This document shows positions 1 through 10,262 of a stretch of 64,000 nucleotides of DNA, piece by piece. The stretch is from contig NZ_BPLZ01000015.1 in assembly GCF_019656335.1 (NCBI RefSeq), forward strand, positions 20,502 through 84,501. The letters are read 5' to 3'. The stretch is from Pseudomonas sp. NCCP-436 (GTDB lineage: Bacteria > Pseudomonadota > Gammaproteobacteria > Pseudomonadales > Pseudomonadaceae). Below the pieces are notes generated by a model. The model saw only the letters and a list, made by a program, of their open reading frames with translations. It did no database searches and had not been told where the DNA came from. Positions within the stretch are counted from its first letter, which is position 1. Each line of letters starts with the position of its first letter. The translations under genes were made by a program, and so were the position numbers.

Positions 1-154
1 AGATACGGAAGCCAGCAACATCGTCGTCTGCAGCAGCGGGGTGGCCTGCCCGATCGCCTGTTGTAATCTGAGCCTCTACACAAGCAGGCTACTTTCCATA
101 CCAAGCCTTGAGCCCTCTCCTGCGGGGAAGGGAAACACCGACACGAGGACAGCC

Positions 155-973
155 ATGAGCACTGCCATCGAAACCTACAAGCCCGGCCTCTTCGACCTGA
201 CTCACAAACTTACCGTGGAAAAGCACGGCCATACCGCTCTGCTCACCATCAACCACCCGCCAGCCAATACCTGGGACCGCGATTCACTGATCGGCCTGAA
301 GCAGGTAATCGAGCACCTCAACCGCGACGACGACATTTACGCCCTGGTGGTGACCGGTCAGGGGCCGAAGTTCTTCTCCGCCGGCGCCGACCTGAACATG
401 TTCGCCGACGGCGACAAGGCCCGCGCCCGCGAGATGGCCAGGCGCTTCGGCGAAGCCTTCGAAAGCCTGCGCGACTTTCGCGGGGTATCCATTGCCGCGA
501 TCAACGGCTACGCCATGGGTGGCGGTCTGGAGTTCGCACTGGCCTGCGACATCCGCATCGCCGAACGTCACGCGCAGATGGCTCTGCCGGAAGCGGCGGT
601 CGGCCTGCTGCCTTGTGCCGGCGGCACCCAGGCGCTGCCCTGGCTGGTTGGCGAAGGCTGGGCCAAGCGCATGATCCTCTGCGGCGAACGCGTTGACGCC
701 GAAACCGCCTTACGCATAGGCCTGGTAGAGCAAGTGGTGGACACTGGCGAAGCCCGTGGCACGGCGCTGCTGCTGGCGGCCAAGGTGGCGCGGCAAAGCC
801 CGGTAGCAGTGCGCACCATCAAACCATTGATCCAGGGCGCGCGCGAGCGCGGGCCGAACACCTGGCTGCCGGAGGAACGCGAACGCTTCGTCGACCTGTT
901 CGACGCTGACGACACCCGCGAGGGCGTCAACGCCTTCCTGGAGAAACGCGAGCCGCAGTGGCGCAACAAGTAA
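155..973 (+). CDS. Enoyl-CoA hydratase/isomerase (DspI/PA0745-like)
   Basis: A 272-residue crotonase-fold enzyme, expected to hydrate or isomerise enoyl-CoA esters in the cytoplasm. The oxyanion-hole segments are visible as FFSAGADLNMF and INGYAMGGGLEFALACD, followed by the acidic catalytic segment ALPEAAVGLLPCAGGTQ. I chose the ATG at 155 because GAGGA lies just upstream and the family's N-terminus starts here; the longer open frame from 41 adds low-complexity sequence unlike the family. From memory the protein resembles the P. aeruginosa PA0745 (DspI) group, linked to cis-2-unsaturated fatty acid signal formation, but a general beta-oxidation or valine pathway role is equally possible. It precedes a second crotonase gene by about 100 bp. 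Confidence 0.85.
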   Translation: MSTAIETYKPGLFDLTHKLTVEKHGHTALLTINHPPANTWDRDSLIGLKQVIEHLNRDDDIYALVVTGQGPKFFSAGADLNMFADGDKARAREMARRFGEAFESLRDFRGVSIAAINGYAMGGGLEFALACDIRIAERHAQMALPEAAVGLLPCAGGTQALPWLVGEGWAKRMILCGERVDAETALRIGLVEQVVDTGEARGTALLLAAKVARQSPVAVRTIKPLIQGARERGPNTWLPEERERFVDLFDADDTREGVNAFLEKREPQWRNK

Positions 974-1031
974 GCCCAACAGTTGCACGCTCGTATGGGG
1001 GACGTCGCCTGTCACGCCCACCACAACACAC

Positions 1032-1066
1032 GCGGTGGATGGAAAAAGCGCCATCCACCCTACGCG
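1032..1066. repeat. GTAGGGTGG-type intergenic inverted repeat
   Basis: An inverted repeat, GGTGGATGG (1034-1042) and CCATCCACC (1051-1059), followed by CTACGC. It is one of several related palindromes in this window (21.4, 25.1, 27.1, 37.5 and 50.0 kb). It sits directly in front of the next crotonase gene. Confidence 0.6.
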
Positions 1067-1076
1067 GGAAACACGC

Positions 1077-2180
1077 ATGAATCTGCAATTCGAAGAACGT
1101 CCCAGCCTACATGGCTACCGCATCGGCATCGCCAGCCTGGACGCCGAGAAGAGCCTCAATACTCTGTCGTTGCCGATGATTCTGGCCCTCGACGAGCGCC
1201 TGCAAGCCTGGGCCGAAGATCCTGAAATTGCCTGCGTACTGCTGCGCGGCAACGGTCAGAAAGCCTTCTGCGCTGGCGGTGACGTGGTACAGCTGGTGAA
1301 CCAGTGCCGCGAGCACCCTGGTGAGGTGCCGTCTCTGGCGCGGCGTTTCTTCGCCGAGGAGTATCGCCTGGACTATCGCATTCACACCTATCCCAAGCCC
1401 TTTATCTGCTGGGGCCACGGCCACGTACTCGGCGGCGGCATGTGCCTGATGCAGGGCGCAGCCATCCGCATCGTCACCCCCAGCAGTCGCCTGGGCATGC
1501 CGGAAATCAACATCGGACTGTACCCGGATGTCGGCGGCAGCTGGTTCCTTGCCCGCCTGCCAGGACGCCTGGGCCTGTTCCTTGGCCTTACTGCCGCCGG
1601 CATCAACGCCCGCGATGCCCTTGATCTGAACCTGGCCGACCGCTTCCTGCGCGATGATCAGCAAGAAGCCCTGCTGGTCGGGCTGATACAGCTGAACTGG
1701 CGCGAACAAGCGACCGCCCAGCTACACAGCCTGCTGCGGGCGCTGGAACAGCAGGCCCTAGCAGAACTGCCCGCTGCCCAGTGGCTGCCACGCCGCGAAC
1801 GCATCGACACACTGCTCGATGTCGCCGACCTGCCTGCGGCCGTGCAGACACTCAGTGCCCTGCAGGAAGATAACGACACATTGCTGGCACGCGCAGCCAA
1901 AACCCTGGCTGGCGGCTGCCCGCTGACGGCACACCTGGTCTGGGAGCAAATCCGACGCGCCCGGAACCTGTCACTGACCGAAGTATTCCGCATGGAATAC
2001 GCCATGAGCCTGAACTGCTGCCGCCACCCGGAATTCCCGGAAGGCGTGCGTGCCCGTCTGATCGACAAGGATCAGAAACCGCACTGGCACTGGCCGGATG
2101 TCGCAACCATTCCCAGAGCCGTGGTCGAAGCCCACTTCACTCCAGCCTGGGCGGGTGAACACCCGCTGGCCGATCTGTAG
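1077..2180 (+). CDS. 3-hydroxyisobutyryl-CoA hydrolase-like crotonase
   Basis: A 367-residue protein of the ECH_2 / HIBCH branch, longer than ordinary enoyl-CoA hydratases because of its C-terminal extension. Visible motifs are KAFCAGGDV, the glycine-rich GHGHVLGGGMCLMQGA and the acidic catalytic loop MPEINIGLYPDVGGS. The C-terminal part with SLTEVFRMEYAMSLNC and FPEGVRARLIDKD is typical of HIBCH. The family hydrolyses 3-hydroxyisobutyryl-CoA in valine catabolism. It follows another crotonase gene in the same direction, so both may belong to a branched-chain or fatty acyl-CoA breakdown operon that starts left of the window. The exact substrate is inferred from the family. Confidence 0.85.
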   Translation: MNLQFEERPSLHGYRIGIASLDAEKSLNTLSLPMILALDERLQAWAEDPEIACVLLRGNGQKAFCAGGDVVQLVNQCREHPGEVPSLARRFFAEEYRLDYRIHTYPKPFICWGHGHVLGGGMCLMQGAAIRIVTPSSRLGMPEINIGLYPDVGGSWFLARLPGRLGLFLGLTAAGINARDALDLNLADRFLRDDQQEALLVGLIQLNWREQATAQLHSLLRALEQQALAELPAAQWLPRRERIDTLLDVADLPAAVQTLSALQEDNDTLLARAAKTLAGGCPLTAHLVWEQIRRARNLSLTEVFRMEYAMSLNCCRHPEFPEGVRARLIDKDQKPHWHWPDVATIPRAVVEAHFTPAWAGEHPLADL

Positions 2181-2455
2181 CTCTCTGCACGGGCTCTGCA
2201 TTGAAGACGGCGCCCTTCGCCGGAAAACGCGATTGTTCAGCACTACGGGCAAGGACGCCTTCCCTGCGGGCCAGGCTGGGGCCGGCCAGATGATCCGGGA
2301 CTCGGGCAGTCGTCGAGCGCAGGCACCTTTTAAATCTCAGGCAGGGAACCGCAACAGTGCCCCATGGAGCACTGGCGCTGCAGCTCTACCGCCTGCTACT
2401 CAACGTCAGGACTTCTCCGTAGTACAACAACTGTTCATATAAACAACGAGGGATA

Positions 2456-2848
2456 TCAACGCCGGCGTACCTCACCCTGCCAACGCTTGCCGGCATCACG
2501 ATAACGCGCGTTGTCTGGCTGACTCCATGCCCTGCGAATCGGCTGATGCGCCGGGCTGCGCTGAACCGGCCGGCCCGGCACCACGAGCGGCTTGTGCGGC
2601 GCCTTGCCGTAGTGATGCCCGGGCGGCGGCGCCGGCACATAACGCGGTGCAGACGGCCGCTTCTTGCGATGCTCCTCGTAATGGCGCGGCACCACGTACA
2701 CTCTCGGTGCAGGGTAGTCGCGCCGGTAACTGGACGGATAGGAGTAACCGTGGCCGTAGTAATAGCCGTGGTTATAACCGCCACCCTGAACGGCGCAACC
2801 GGACAGCAGTAACAGCGCGAATGCAGAAAACAACAGTTTGCCAGTCAT
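2456..2848 (-). CDS. Small Gly/Tyr/His-rich lipoprotein
   Basis: A 130-residue protein with a type II signal peptide and the lipobox LLSGC (Cys18). The mature part begins with a Gly/Tyr/His-rich stretch (GGYNHGYYYGHGYSYP) and continues rich in Pro, Arg and His, ending with the basic sequence EVRRR. No enzymatic motif is visible. A ribosome-binding site AGGAGG lies upstream of the start. It is predicted to be a membrane-anchored, probably periplasmic lipoprotein of unknown function. It is transcribed convergently to the upstream crotonase gene and divergently from the CWC gene. Confidence 0.75.
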   Translation of the reverse strand: MTGKLLFSAFALLLLSGCAVQGGGYNHGYYYGHGYSYPSSYRRDYPAPRVYVVPRHYEEHRKKRPSAPRYVPAPPPGHHYGKAPHKPLVVPGRPVQRSPAHQPIRRAWSQPDNARYRDAGKRWQGEVRRR

Positions 2849-3012
2849 GGCGGCCTCCTTTTGACCGCAGCGAGAGTGCCGGCGAGTACCGGCTAGCGGA
2901 AAGCGATTCCATGGCCATCAGACAGCATTCGGAACGATTGGTGCTGATCGACGCCTACGCGCTAGTCTCCTCACAGGCCTTACAATCTGCCGCCCTCTTA
3001 CCGGAGCCCCAT

Positions 3013-3222
3013 ATGACCGATCACCAGCGCTGCCCCCTGTGCCAACGCAGCAACCAGTGCAGCCTGGCCGCCGGACGCGAAGACCTGCCCTGCTGGTGCT
3101 TCGAGGTTCAGGTCAGTCCCGACGCCCTGGCGCAACTCAGTGAAGCCCAACGCAACCGGGCCTGCCTGTGCCCGGACTGCGCCAGTGCTGCACGCCCAGC
3201 CGGCACGGAGCCAGCGAAATAG
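3013..3222 (+). CDS. Cysteine-rich CWC family protein
   Basis: A 69-residue protein with paired cysteine motifs CPLC, a CWCF core and CLCPDC, the pattern of the small cysteine-rich CWC family. The cysteine spacing suggests metal or iron-sulfur binding, but no function is established. I took the ATG at 3013, after the purine-rich GGAGCCCC, rather than the longer upstream open frame, which is antisense to the lipoprotein gene. It lies 78 bp ahead of rsuA, and in many pseudomonads this family is encoded next to a pseudouridine synthase gene, so co-transcription is likely. Confidence 0.8.
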   Translation: MTDHQRCPLCQRSNQCSLAAGREDLPCWCFEVQVSPDALAQLSEAQRNRACLCPDCASAARPAGTEPAK

Positions 3223-3300
3223 CCCCCGACGCCATCGACAAGCCCGTCAATCCGCGTAAACTGCCCCGCCGAATCCCCCCGGGAGCACCTCGGATCCGTC

Positions 3301-3993
3301 ATGCGCCTGGATCGCTTTCTCAGCAACCTGCCCCGCTTCAGTCGTCAGGACAGTCGCCTGCTGATCGCCGCCGGTCGCGTCCGGGTCGACGGCCTCATTA
3401 CCTGCGACCCACGCTGTGAAATCCGCACCTTCCAGCGTGTCGAACTGGACGGTGAACTGCTCCAGGCCGGCCGCACCGCCCGTTATTGGATGCTGCACAA
3501 GCCGGTAGGGGTAGTCAGTGCCACCGAGCACGACAGCCATCGCACCGTGCTCGACCTGCTCGACGAAAACCACAGGCACGACCTGCACCTAGCTGGCCGG
3601 CTCGACCTGAATACCAGCGGCCTGCTGCTGCTCACCAACGATGGTCAGTGGTCGCGCCGGATCACCCAGCCGCAGCAACGCAAACCCAAGGTCTACCGGG
3701 TGCGCACCGAACGCCCCATTACCGCGGAATATGTCGAAGTTTTCGCTCGCGGCCTGTACTTCGCCTATGAAAACCTCACCACCCTGCCCGCCGAACTGCA
3801 GTTGCTCGACAGCCATAACGCCCGCCTGACCCTGTACGAAGGCCGCTACCATCAGGTCAAGCGCATGTTTGGCCACTTCCGCAACCGCGTCCTGGCCCTG
3901 CACCGCGAACGTATGGGCGAGATCGCTCTCGACCCGGCTCTGGCACCCGGCGAATACCGCCCGCTCAACCCGACCGAAATCGCCAGCGTCTAG
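3301..3993 (+). CDS. rsuA: 16S rRNA pseudouridine synthase (RsuA family)
   Basis: A 230-residue protein with an N-terminal S4 RNA-binding domain (about residues 1-60) and the RsuA/RluB/E/F catalytic domain. The catalytic aspartate is Asp102 in GRLDLNTSGLLLLT. The basic motif YHQVKRMF near the C-terminus is typical of the small-subunit enzymes. RsuA isomerises U516 of 16S rRNA. Length and S4 domain match RsuA; RluE or RluF, which modify 23S rRNA, are alternatives. It lies just downstream of the CWC gene, in the same direction. Confidence 0.85.
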   Translation: MRLDRFLSNLPRFSRQDSRLLIAAGRVRVDGLITCDPRCEIRTFQRVELDGELLQAGRTARYWMLHKPVGVVSATEHDSHRTVLDLLDENHRHDLHLAGRLDLNTSGLLLLTNDGQWSRRITQPQQRKPKVYRVRTERPITAEYVEVFARGLYFAYENLTTLPAELQLLDSHNARLTLYEGRYHQVKRMFGHFRNRVLALHRERMGEIALDPALAPGEYRPLNPTEIASV

Positions 3994-4347
3994 AAAACCG
4001 ACCAGCGGCAGACGAAAACCCTTCCGCCATCCGAACCGCGCTTGCACGCCCCGCCAGCCACTGCTTAAATCCAGCGCAAGGCCTCGAAATGACCAATGGG
4101 TCAAAATCGCTGGTCACCTCCAAGAGTCGGTTGTTTAGTTCCCGCGCAAACGGGATTCCTGCCTGATAACGCTGCCCTGCCCGCTGCTCCCCGAAGACGG
4201 CGCGCACGCCCTTTTCAATCAATAAATTATTGAAAAATAACAATTTCTTTCCTGACATCAGCCTGTCACGTCCAGGCGTTTTCCTACTGCCTAGCCACAC
4301 GCGCCATAACACGCGCGCCCGCTCCATTGGCGCCAGGAGGAAACGAC
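3994..4347. other. rsuA-phaG intergenic region
   Basis: I see no coding potential in these 354 bases. An AT-rich tract (about 4215-4250, containing AATAAATTATTG) stands out from the GC-rich surroundings and is the likely phaG promoter region. A strong AGGAGG ribosome-binding site lies at 4335-4340, just before the phaG start. Confidence 0.5.
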
Positions 4348-5235
4348 ATGAGGCCAGAAACCGGAGTTGTCGAGATTTTAGGGAAGTATCAGGTACACAC
4401 TGAGTTCTACCGTAGCCCGTCCGCCGCCAAGACCATCATTCTGGTCAACGGCTCCCTGGCGACCACCGCCTCGTTCGCACAGACGATCAAATACCTGCAG
4501 CCACAGTTCAACGTACTGGCCTTCGACCAGCCCTATGCCGGCCAGTCGAAACCCTACAACCTCCGTCTGCCGTTACTCAGCAAGGAGGACGAAGCGGAAA
4601 TCCTGCTGCGTCTGATCGAACACTACCGGGCGCACTATCTACTGTCGTTCTCCTGGGGTGGCGTCGCCGCAATGCTCGCTCTGGCGCAGCGCCCCGTCAG
4701 CCTGGAAAAGGCCGCGATCTGCTCCTTCTCACCGACTCTCAACGTGCCGATGCTCGACTATCTGCACCAGGGCCTGCGCTTTCTCAACGCACTTGATCGC
4801 GACAACATCGCCCTGTTGGTCAACAGCACCATCGGCAAGCACCTGCCCTCGTTGTTCAAACGCTTCAACCACAAGCACGTCAGCAGCCTGGACGAACATG
4901 AATACCGGCAGATGTACGCCCATATCAAACAGGTACTGAGCATGGAGGCGCACTGCCGTCTGGATTGCCTGCAGGCCATCGACATCCCGCTACTGTTCGT
5001 CAATGGCGAGCGCGACGAATACACCTCGGTGGAGGACGCCTACCTGTTCGCCCGGCATATCGAACGCTGCCAGTTCGCCGTAATCGACAACGCCGGCCAC
5101 TTCCTCGACATGGAACACAAGTCTGCCTGGCTGCAAACCCGGCGAACCCTGCTGGAATTCTTCAACAACCCCGGGAAACGTCTATGGCAACCCGCCAGAA
5201 GCAGCCTGCACAACCTCCAGAGATTCGCCGTATAA
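4348..5235 (+). CDS. phaG: (R)-3-hydroxyacyl-ACP:CoA transacylase / 3-hydroxyacyl-ACP thioesterase PhaG
   Basis: A 295-residue alpha/beta hydrolase that matches PhaG closely throughout, for example ILVNGSLATTASFAQT, FDQPYAGQSKP and HFLDMEHK. The catalytic triad falls at Ser102 (FSWGG), Asp223 (GERDEYT) and His251 (AGHFLDME). PhaG diverts 3-hydroxyacyl-ACP from fatty acid synthesis towards medium-chain-length polyhydroxyalkanoate. RhlA of rhamnolipid synthesis is the nearest relative, but the N-terminal MRPE start and the length fit PhaG better. The AGGAGG box upstream of 4348 decides the start. No pha genes are adjacent, which is usual for phaG. Confidence 0.92.
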   Translation: MRPETGVVEILGKYQVHTEFYRSPSAAKTIILVNGSLATTASFAQTIKYLQPQFNVLAFDQPYAGQSKPYNLRLPLLSKEDEAEILLRLIEHYRAHYLLSFSWGGVAAMLALAQRPVSLEKAAICSFSPTLNVPMLDYLHQGLRFLNALDRDNIALLVNSTIGKHLPSLFKRFNHKHVSSLDEHEYRQMYAHIKQVLSMEAHCRLDCLQAIDIPLLFVNGERDEYTSVEDAYLFARHIERCQFAVIDNAGHFLDMEHKSAWLQTRRTLLEFFNNPGKRLWQPARSSLHNLQRFAV

Positions 5236-5320
5236 CCGCCACAGCAACGCGAAGCGAGTGCAGCAGAGCATCGCTTCGCGCTTCATTTCCGCGCCGAGTT
5301 CCGGTATAAAGGCACCCGCT

Positions 5321-5394
5321 GCGGGTGTCGTATAATGGTAATACCCTAGCTTCCCAAGCTAGAGCCGTGGGTTCGATTCCCATCACCCGCTCCA
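5321..5394 (+). tRNA. tRNA-Gly (anticodon CCC)
   Basis: A 74-nt cloverleaf: acceptor stem GCGGGTG pairs with CACCCGC, the anticodon stem CTAGC/GCTAG encloses loop TTCCCAA (anticodon CCC), the T loop is GTTCGATTC, and CCA is encoded. An intrinsic terminator follows. The 3' end is flanked by an integrase remnant, so this tRNA has served as an attachment site. Confidence 0.95.
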
Positions 5395-5410
5395 GAATCG
5401 CAAAGTTAAG

Positions 5411-5433
5411 GCCCTGTTTTTACAGGGCTTTTT
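5411..5433 (+). terminator. Terminator downstream of tRNA-Gly
   Basis: Stem GCCCTG (5411-5416) and CAGGGC (5423-5428), followed by five T. On the other strand the same hairpin contains the stop codon of the integrase remnant. Confidence 0.85.
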
Positions 5434-5527
5434 CGTTTCCGGGTTTTGGAAGTGTCGATAAAGTGTCGAAGATGGGATTCAGCCGCACCACGTTCTGCAG
5501 GTGATCTGTAGGCAGGTTCGCATAGGC
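5420..5527 (-). pseudogene. C-terminal remnant of a phage-type tyrosine integrase
   Basis: On the minus strand an open frame reads [10 protein letters not shown] then [12 protein letters not shown] and stops at 5420-5422, inside the tRNA terminator. YAxL-x-DHLQ followed by a short basic tail is the usual end of phage-family tyrosine recombinases, after the catalytic tyrosine. Only about 36 codons remain. Its place next to the 3' end of tRNA-Gly is typical of an integrase at an attachment site. I infer that a prophage or island was once inserted here and has largely been lost. Confidence 0.55.
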
Positions 5528-5536
5528 GCAGGGTGG

Positions 5537-5748
5537 ATGGCGACGAATCCAGCCATGCAGGGTTTGCGCTGCGCAGCCGATCTTCGGTGCTATCGCCTCG
5601 ATGGCCGCCCACTCGGATGGTAGTCGTTCAGGTGTTCCAGAACCATGCGCACGGCACGTTCACGGACTTCAGGGGAGTAGGTCGCGGTCTTTCTCATGGC
5701 CTCATCTTCTCAAGAGTTGAGGCCTCCACGAAACCCCGGGGCGATTCA
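5537..5748 (-). mobile_element. IS3-family (IS51-like) insertion sequence end with orfA fragment
   Basis: The minus strand starts at a terminal sequence TGAATCGCCCCGG (ending at 5748), typical of IS3/IS51-group ends. The orfA start at 5697 follows, reading [20 protein letters not shown] small frameshift-causing deletion then occurs (PSGRP where PSEWAAI is expected), and the HTH part continues in another frame as [20 protein letters not shown]. The rest of the element, including orfB, is missing. The fragment abuts the integrase remnant through a short GGGTGGATGG repeat. Confidence 0.7.
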
Positions 5749-6201
5749 ACGAGACATTAAGCCAATGTTTTAAAAGGGTTTTATTGCAGACTATTGGTTT
5801 GCAGAAGATGGGGGTCATACCGTAGTACGACAACGCAGCCAGCGGTGGAGATGTGCCGGAAAAATCAAACGCTGATCGAGCGTTATTGGCGGCAGCCAGC
5901 TGAAATAAGAAGGGCTGTTCGGGAACGGCCTGCACTCCTGAAGTAGGCCACTACACACCCCCCAGCGCAGGGCCGGTAGTATGCGAAAATTCCCCGTGGC
6001 GATAACCGCCCCCCTCAAGACTTCGCCGAGAAAGGTCAGGCAGGCGAAACAACGCGGTATAGGTGTTGTGATTGGCATTGCGGACTGTTTTTAATGCCGC
6101 ATCACCACGCGCTGGCACTTTTCGTACACAGCCTGGCGGGAAGAAACTCGGACGTCGCCCCGGCCCCGCCGCGTAGTGCAGTAGGGCCGCCAGCGGCTGG
6201 T
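5749..6201. other. Gene-free stretch between IS remnant and eda
   Basis: About 450 bases in which I recognise no gene, RNA or clear terminator. Short open frames have no family-like sequence. This is probably residue of the element lost beside the tRNA. Confidence 0.4.
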
Positions 6202-6873
6202 TCAGGCCAGCAGTTGCAGTGCTTCGCTGCTGCACTGGGCGATGCGCGTCCAGTCGCCCTGCTCGACCCATTCCCGGCGGAACATCCAGGTGCCGCCCAC
6301 GCACATGACATTGGGCTCGGCCATATAGTGCTGCAGGTTGTCGGTAGAGATACCACCAGTAGGGCAGAAGCGCACTCCGCCGAATGGTCCGGAGAAAGCC
6401 TTGAGCGCCGCCACGCCACCGCAGATTTCTGCCGGGAACAGTTTGAAGCGGCGATAGCCCAGGGCGTAGCCGACCATCAGTTCCGAAGCGCTGCTAATGC
6501 CGGGCAGCAGCGGTAGCGGGTTGTCCAGCGCCGCTAGCAGCAGCTCGCGGGTGCTGCCCGGGGTAACGATGAATTGCGCGCCGGCCTCGGTGGCGGCCGC
6601 CAGCATCCCCTCATCCAGCACGGTGCCGGCGCCGATGCACAGCTCGGGGCGCTCGGCTCGCAGGCGGCGGATCGCTTCCAGGCCAAACTTGGAGCGAAGG
6701 GTTACTTCCAGAACCGTCAGGCCACCAGCAGTCAATGCGTCGGCCAACGGCAGAATGTCTTCCTCACGGGCGATGGTAATGACCGGCATAATCCGGGCCT
6801 GGGCGCAGATACGGTCGATTTCGGCGATTTTTTCGGCCATGCGCGCAGGCAGGCTCAGGTCAGGGCTGGTCAT
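6202..6873 (-). CDS. eda: KDPG aldolase (chromosomal copy 1)
   Basis: A 223-residue 2-keto-3-deoxy-6-phosphogluconate aldolase, the last enzyme of the Entner-Doudoroff pathway, giving pyruvate and glyceraldehyde-3-phosphate. Visible are ARIMPVITI, LEVTLR with the catalytic Glu, GAGTVLD, and the Schiff-base lysine in FKLFPAE. The ATG at 6873 fixes the same length as the second copy at 50073. It is the last gene of a zwf-pgl-eda operon, one base after pgl. The third-position GC content is visibly lower than in the second copy, which suggests that this is the native locus. Confidence 0.95.
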   Translation of the reverse strand: MTSPDLSLPARMAEKIAEIDRICAQARIMPVITIAREEDILPLADALTAGGLTVLEVTLRSKFGLEAIRRLRAERPELCIGAGTVLDEGMLAAATEAGAQFIVTPGSTRELLLAALDNPLPLLPGISSASELMVGYALGYRRFKLFPAEICGGVAALKAFSGPFGGVRFCPTGGISTDNLQHYMAEPNVMCVGGTWMFRREWVEQGDWTRIAQCSSEALQLLA

Positions 6874-6874
6874 T

Positions 6875-7574
6875 TCAGTGGCACCAGTAGATTTCAAGGG
6901 GGGAATGAAGGAAGGCACGGATCGGCAAACTGGCCACCTCACCAGGCTCAAGAGCCTCAGCCAGGGTCGCCAGCTTGGCCGGTCCCTGGATTGCCAGCAG
7001 CGGCAGACGGGCGCGGCCCAGCACGGACAGGGTCAGCGTCAGGCGCTGACGCGGTTCAACCGGTGCCAGCATCGGCAATACACGGCGGCTGCCTTCCGTC
7101 TGCAACGCCTGCTCCAGCAGCGGGCTGTGCGGAAATAGCGAGGCGGTATGGCCGTCGTCTCCCATCCCCAGCACCAGCACGTCGATCTGCGGCAAATCGG
7201 CAAAGGCCGCATCGGCCAGTTCAGCGGCCTGCTCCAGGCAGCCGGCTACCTGATAGAGGCTGAACAGCCGCGCTTCGGCGGCCGCGCCGCGCAGCAGATG
7301 CCGGCGAACCAGCGCTTCATTGCTGGAGGCATGGTTGACCGGCACCCAGCGCTCGTCGGCCAGGCTGACCAATACTTGCGCCCAGGGCAGCGACTGCTGT
7401 GCCAGGGCCTCGAAAAAGGCTACCGGGCTGCGTCCACCAGACACCACCAGGGTCGCACTGCCGCGCGCCTCGATGGCCTGGCGCAATGCCCCGGCTACTC
7501 GCAGAGCCAATGCCTCGGCCATTTGCCCGGCGTCAGCATGGCTGCAAGCGATGACGCCCTGCGGCAGTTCCAGT

Positions 7575-7588
<14 letters not shown>
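6875..7588 (-). CDS. pgl: 6-phosphogluconolactonase (copy 1)
   Basis: A 237-residue 6-phosphogluconolactonase (DevB/SOL family), hydrolysing 6-phosphoglucono-lactone made by Zwf. Motifs include [28 protein letters not shown] and [13 protein letters not shown]. The start at 7588 overlaps the 3' end of zwf by 14 bp, an arrangement also found in the second copy, so the genes are translationally coupled. Next in the operon is eda. Confidence 0.93.
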
Positions 7589-9044
<1,456 letters not shown>

Positions 9045-9112
9045 GATTTTTTATTATTTTACCAAGATACACTAGAAATACCGCTTAAATTCGGTTTGAT
9101 CAAGCAAAAATA

Positions 9113-9127
9113 TTGTAATAGCAACAA
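9113..9127. promoter_or_regulatory. HexR operator (zwf/hexR, copy 1)
   Basis: TTGT (9113-9116), seven bases, ACAA (9124-9127): the TTGT-N7/8-ACAA pattern described for Pseudomonas HexR. It lies in the divergent zwf-hexR gap and has an equivalent at 52983-52997. Known biology: HexR releases DNA on binding KDPG. Confidence 0.8.
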
Positions 9128-9259
9128 CATTTCTCAGAGAGACAGGAGAAGCAGTGGTGAGCATCGATTCCGATCAGTAGGATAAGCCAGCCCGGAAGGG
9201 GTGCCCGGCCCCTGCCAGCGGCGCCCGCCGACCTCTCCAACGTCCTGTCAGGAGCCCCC

Positions 9260-10129
9260 ATGGACCGCATGCGCAACCTACTGGAACAGATCCAAAGCCG
9301 CCTGAACGATCTGAACAAGGCCGAACGCAAGGTGGCTGAAGTGATCCTGCACGATCCCCAGCAGGCCACCCGCCTGAGCATCGCGGCCCTGGCGCAGGCA
9401 GCAGGCGTCAGCGAGCCGACGGTCAACCGCTTCTGCCGCTCCTTCGGTGCCAACGGCTACCCCGAGCTGAAGATGCAACTGGCCCAAAGCCTGGCCAGCG
9501 GCGCCGCCTATGTCAGCCGTGCGGTGTCGGCTGACGACGGTCCCGATGCCTATACCCGGAAGATTTTCGGCAGTACCATCGCCTCACTCGACGCCGCCTG
9601 CCAGAGTCTCGACCCGCAGCACATCAGCCGCGCTGTCGACCTGCTGATCCAGGCACGACAAATACACTTCTTCGGGCTTGGCGCCTCAGCCTCGGTGGCG
9701 CTGGACGCGCAGCACAAGTTCTTCCGCTTCAACCTGGCCGTTTCAGCCCACTCCGATGTACTGATGCAGCGCATGATCGCCTCGGTGGCACACACCGGCG
9801 ACCTGTTCGTGATCATTTCCTATACGGGGCGCACCCGTGAACTGGTGGAGGTGGCACGCCTGGCCCGGGAAAACGGCGCCTCGGTGCTCGGCCTGACCGC
9901 CGCCGATTCACCACTGGCCCGGGTCAGCACCCTGAGTCTGGACATCCCGCTGCCAGAGGACACCGACATCTACATGCCGATGACCTCGCGCATCATCCAG
10001 CTCACCGTGCTCGACGTGCTCGCCACCGGTGTTACCCTGCGCCGCGGCGTGGACTTCCAGCCACACCTGCGCAAGATCAAGGAAAGCCTCAGCGCCAGCC
10101 GCTATCCGGCAGATGAGGAACCGCTGTAA
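9260..10129 (+). CDS. hexR: HexR transcriptional repressor (copy 1)
   Basis: A 289-residue RpiR-family regulator with an N-terminal helix-turn-helix ([20 protein letters not shown], about residues 37-60) and a C-terminal SIS sugar-phosphate-binding domain (about 120-255, including [17 protein letters not shown] and [15 protein letters not shown]). HexR controls zwf-pgl-eda and other central sugar genes in response to KDPG. Divergent from zwf, with the operator in between. By eye it differs from the second copy (53089-53958) at about 15 of 289 residues. Confidence 0.95.
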   Translation: MDRMRNLLEQIQSRLNDLNKAERKVAEVILHDPQQATRLSIAALAQAAGVSEPTVNRFCRSFGANGYPELKMQLAQSLASGAAYVSRAVSADDGPDAYTRKIFGSTIASLDAACQSLDPQHISRAVDLLIQARQIHFFGLGASASVALDAQHKFFRFNLAVSAHSDVLMQRMIASVAHTGDLFVIISYTGRTRELVEVARLARENGASVLGLTAADSPLARVSTLSLDIPLPEDTDIYMPMTSRIIQLTVLDVLATGVTLRRGVDFQPHLRKIKESLSASRYPADEEPL

Positions 10130-10184
10130 CCGGGTGTTCTCGCCAGCTTGCCTGGCGGTTCAGGATGTGCAAAATTCCGCCTTC

Positions 10185-10240
10185 GCGAGGACGACCTCCG
10201 CACCGCCAGCCAGGCGGTGAACCACCCGGGGACGGCCCCT
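10185..10240 (+). ncRNA. Guanidine-II riboswitch (mini-ykkC)
   Basis: Two short hairpins with ACGR tetraloops lie directly upstream of a guanidinium exporter gene: GAGG-ACGA-CCTC (10187-10198) and GGGG-ACGG-CCCC (10228-10239). Two ACGR-capped stems in tandem define the guanidine-II class. The linker holds a third hairpin CCGCC/GGCGG (10203-10217). The ribosome-binding site AAGGAG (10251-10256) follows, consistent with translational control. Confidence 0.85.
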
Positions 10241-10262
10241 TCAGCAAAAGAAGGAGTTCACC

